From Candidatus Aminicenantota bacterium (GTDB lineage Bacteria; Acidobacteriota; Aminicenantia; Aminicenantales; Aminicenantaceae), in the NCBI GenBank assembly GCA_013139435.1, contig WTAW01000251.1, positions 1 to 6,422 of the forward strand: a DNA stretch of 6,422 nucleotides, in the 5' to 3' direction. The notes under the pieces are model-generated. The model made no database searches, was not told where the DNA came from, and saw only the letters and a list, made by a program, of their open reading frames with translations. Of this stretch, positions 5,276 to 6,422 are shown in pieces. The translations under genes were made by a program, and so were the position numbers. Numbering within the stretch: position 1 is the stretch's first letter; each line of letters opens with the position of its first letter.

Positions 5276-6373
5276 TCAAACAAGCTGTGTGTGGGCGTAC
5301 TGAATCTTTTGGCGTATGGCGATGCCGTAAGGGCAGAGGCCTTCACATCGGCCACAATTCTGGCATGAGGTGGCTCTCTCCTCGGGTCTTAAGCTTTGAT
5401 AATCTCTTTTGGCCCGGTCATGCTTCTCGTATCCCTCATAATACGCCAAATAGCGGAGGATCGTCGTCGTTTTAACTCCTTCCGGACAGTGCAACTCACA
5501 CTCTCCACACATATGGCAGTAGTCTTTGGAATTCTCGACGACATAGCGGTAGAGGGTGCTCTGCTCCCGGGCAGACAGAGGATGATGGACCACAGCGAGG
5601 TCCTCTTCCATCTGTTCGAAGGTCAGCATTTCGGTCACGACCGAAGCAATATTTGTGTTGGAGAGGGCCCATTTTAGCATGATCTGGAAGATCGAGCTGT
5701 CTTCTGTCTTATACGTCTCAAGATTCTGCCTTTTTCCTGCGACTTTGAGCGCCTTCATGGCGATGATGCCCACATCTTTGGATTTTGCCAGAGAAATGAG
5801 CTGCCTGATTCCGCTGGTGCCCAGGTAGTCATCATAGGTCTCGATATCCTGCTCTTCATCCGTATCTTCGATGTCAAACACGTTGTATCCCAATTGAACC
5901 ATGTCGTAATGGCCGCATTCGATGGCTTTTTTAACGACTTTGTGATGGTTGGAATGACAGGAGATCCCCGTAAACCTGAATTTTCCCTGTTTTCTCATTT
6001 TATCGTAGGCGGAGAGGACTCTCTCATCCGTCAGTGTCTCTTCATTGTTCACTCCATGGATGAGGAGTACATCGATATGGTCGGTTTGCAGCCTCTTTAA
6101 GCTTTCCTCCACGGATTTAAGGATCGTCTGTTCGTTCCAGTTCCTCCGGGCATGGAACTTGGTTCCCACGTAAAGCTTATCCCGCCCCATCTCCTTAAAG
6201 AGGCGGCCTATCGTTCTTTCACTGTTCCCATTCGAATAGGAATGGGATGAATCAATGTAATTGACACCACGCTCTACAGTCTGAGTGAGAATGGCCCAAT
6301 CTGGAATGGGGCTTCCCCCGAGCGAGATCTCTGAGATCTGGAGGTCTGTCCGTCCCAGCCTCCTGTAAAACAT
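5276..6373 (-). CDS. Aldo/keto reductase with C-terminal double [4Fe-4S] ferredoxin domain
   Basis: This 365-residue cytosolic oxidoreductase has two parts. Residues 1-265 form an aldo/keto reductase TIM barrel that opens with the typical MFYRRLGRTDLQISEISLGG and keeps the full catalytic tetrad: D41 and Y46 (YIDSSHSY), K72 (VGTKF) and H106 (LLIHG). The C-terminal part holds two Cys-x2-Cys-x2-Cys-x3-Cys-Pro motifs, at C286/C289/C292/C296 and C337/C340/C343/C347, which bind two [4Fe-4S] clusters. Proteins of this architecture (the COG1453-type ferredoxin-linked group) are common in anaerobes and presumably exchange electrons between clusters and substrate; the substrate is unknown. There is no Tat or Sec signal. 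I chose the ATG at 6373 because the conserved family N-terminus starts there, with AAGG upstream. An in-frame ATG at 6418 would add 15 non-conserved residues (380 in all), and because its upstream region lies at the window edge it cannot be excluded. Confidence 0.92.
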   Translation of the reverse strand: MFYRRLGRTDLQISEISLGGSPIPDWAILTQTVERGVNYIDSSHSYSNGNSERTIGRLFKEMGRDKLYVGTKFHARRNWNEQTILKSVEESLKRLQTDHIDVLLIHGVNNEETLTDERVLSAYDKMRKQGKFRFTGISCHSNHHKVVKKAIECGHYDMVQLGYNVFDIEDTDEEQDIETYDDYLGTSGIRQLISLAKSKDVGIIAMKALKVAGKRQNLETYKTEDSSIFQIMLKWALSNTNIASVVTEMLTFEQMEEDLAVVHHPLSAREQSTLYRYVVENSKDYCHMCGECELHCPEGVKTTTILRYLAYYEGYEKHDRAKRDYQSLRPEERATSCQNCGRCEGLCPYGIAIRQKIQYAHTQLV

Positions 6374-6422
6374 CTCGCCTTTTTTTTCACGATTCGTTTG
6401 ATCTTGGAATGCCAGCATCTTT

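Noticed and set aside
5268..5276. GAATAATTC shared with the core of the 1231-1253 palindrome
   Set aside because: Only the short AT-rich core matches and the flanks differ, so it is not evidence of a second regulator site.
5177..5475. Short plus-strand open frames of 62-63 codons
   Set aside because: One overlaps the SRP RNA and the other is antisense to the iron-sulfur region of the aldo/keto reductase; neither shows coding character.

Overview
The window looks like ordinary chromosomal sequence from a Gram-negative, probably anaerobic or low-oxygen bacterium. The evidence is a secreted beta-barrel-like protein ending in phenylalanine, a periplasmic-type or secreted M14 carboxypeptidase, a ferredoxin-type aldo/keto reductase, and a long signal recognition particle (SRP) RNA with an Alu domain instead of the short 4.5S form of gamma-proteobacteria. 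Base composition looks moderate by eye. The combination would suit a lineage such as Aminicenantes/Acidobacteriota or a delta-proteobacterium-like group, but that placement is inference and cannot be settled from this sequence alone. I see no phage, transposon, CRISPR, tRNA or rRNA.

Layout. Positions 1-426 hold the 3' part of a membrane protein, probably an MFS-type transporter. It overlaps by 4 nt (ATGA) a YjbQ/UPF0047 gene at 423-842. Convergent to these, on the minus strand, is a two-gene unit: a large secreted M14-family metallocarboxypeptidase (3850-1250), followed 31 nt later by a small ArsR-type regulator (1218-883). A near-perfect 23-bp palindrome lies at their junction, overlapping the peptidase stop codon. 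A 236-bp intergenic region (3851-4086) separates the peptidase from a divergent outer-membrane protein gene (4087-4935), with a TTGACA box facing each way. Downstream on the plus strand is a complete SRP RNA gene (about 4984-5258) with its own T-tract terminator. The last gene, on the minus strand and convergent to the SRP RNA, is an aldo/keto reductase carrying a C-terminal double [4Fe-4S] cluster domain.

Functional links. The peptidase and ArsR regulator are probably co-transcribed. The MFS-like gene and yjbQ are probably translationally coupled. The other genes look like unrelated neighbours. The most information-rich element is the SRP RNA: its Alu-domain loop-loop pairing, its terminal helix and its S-domain tetraloop can all be read directly. 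The element most worth follow-up is the palindrome upstream of the ArsR gene. I found no convincing new multi-gene system.
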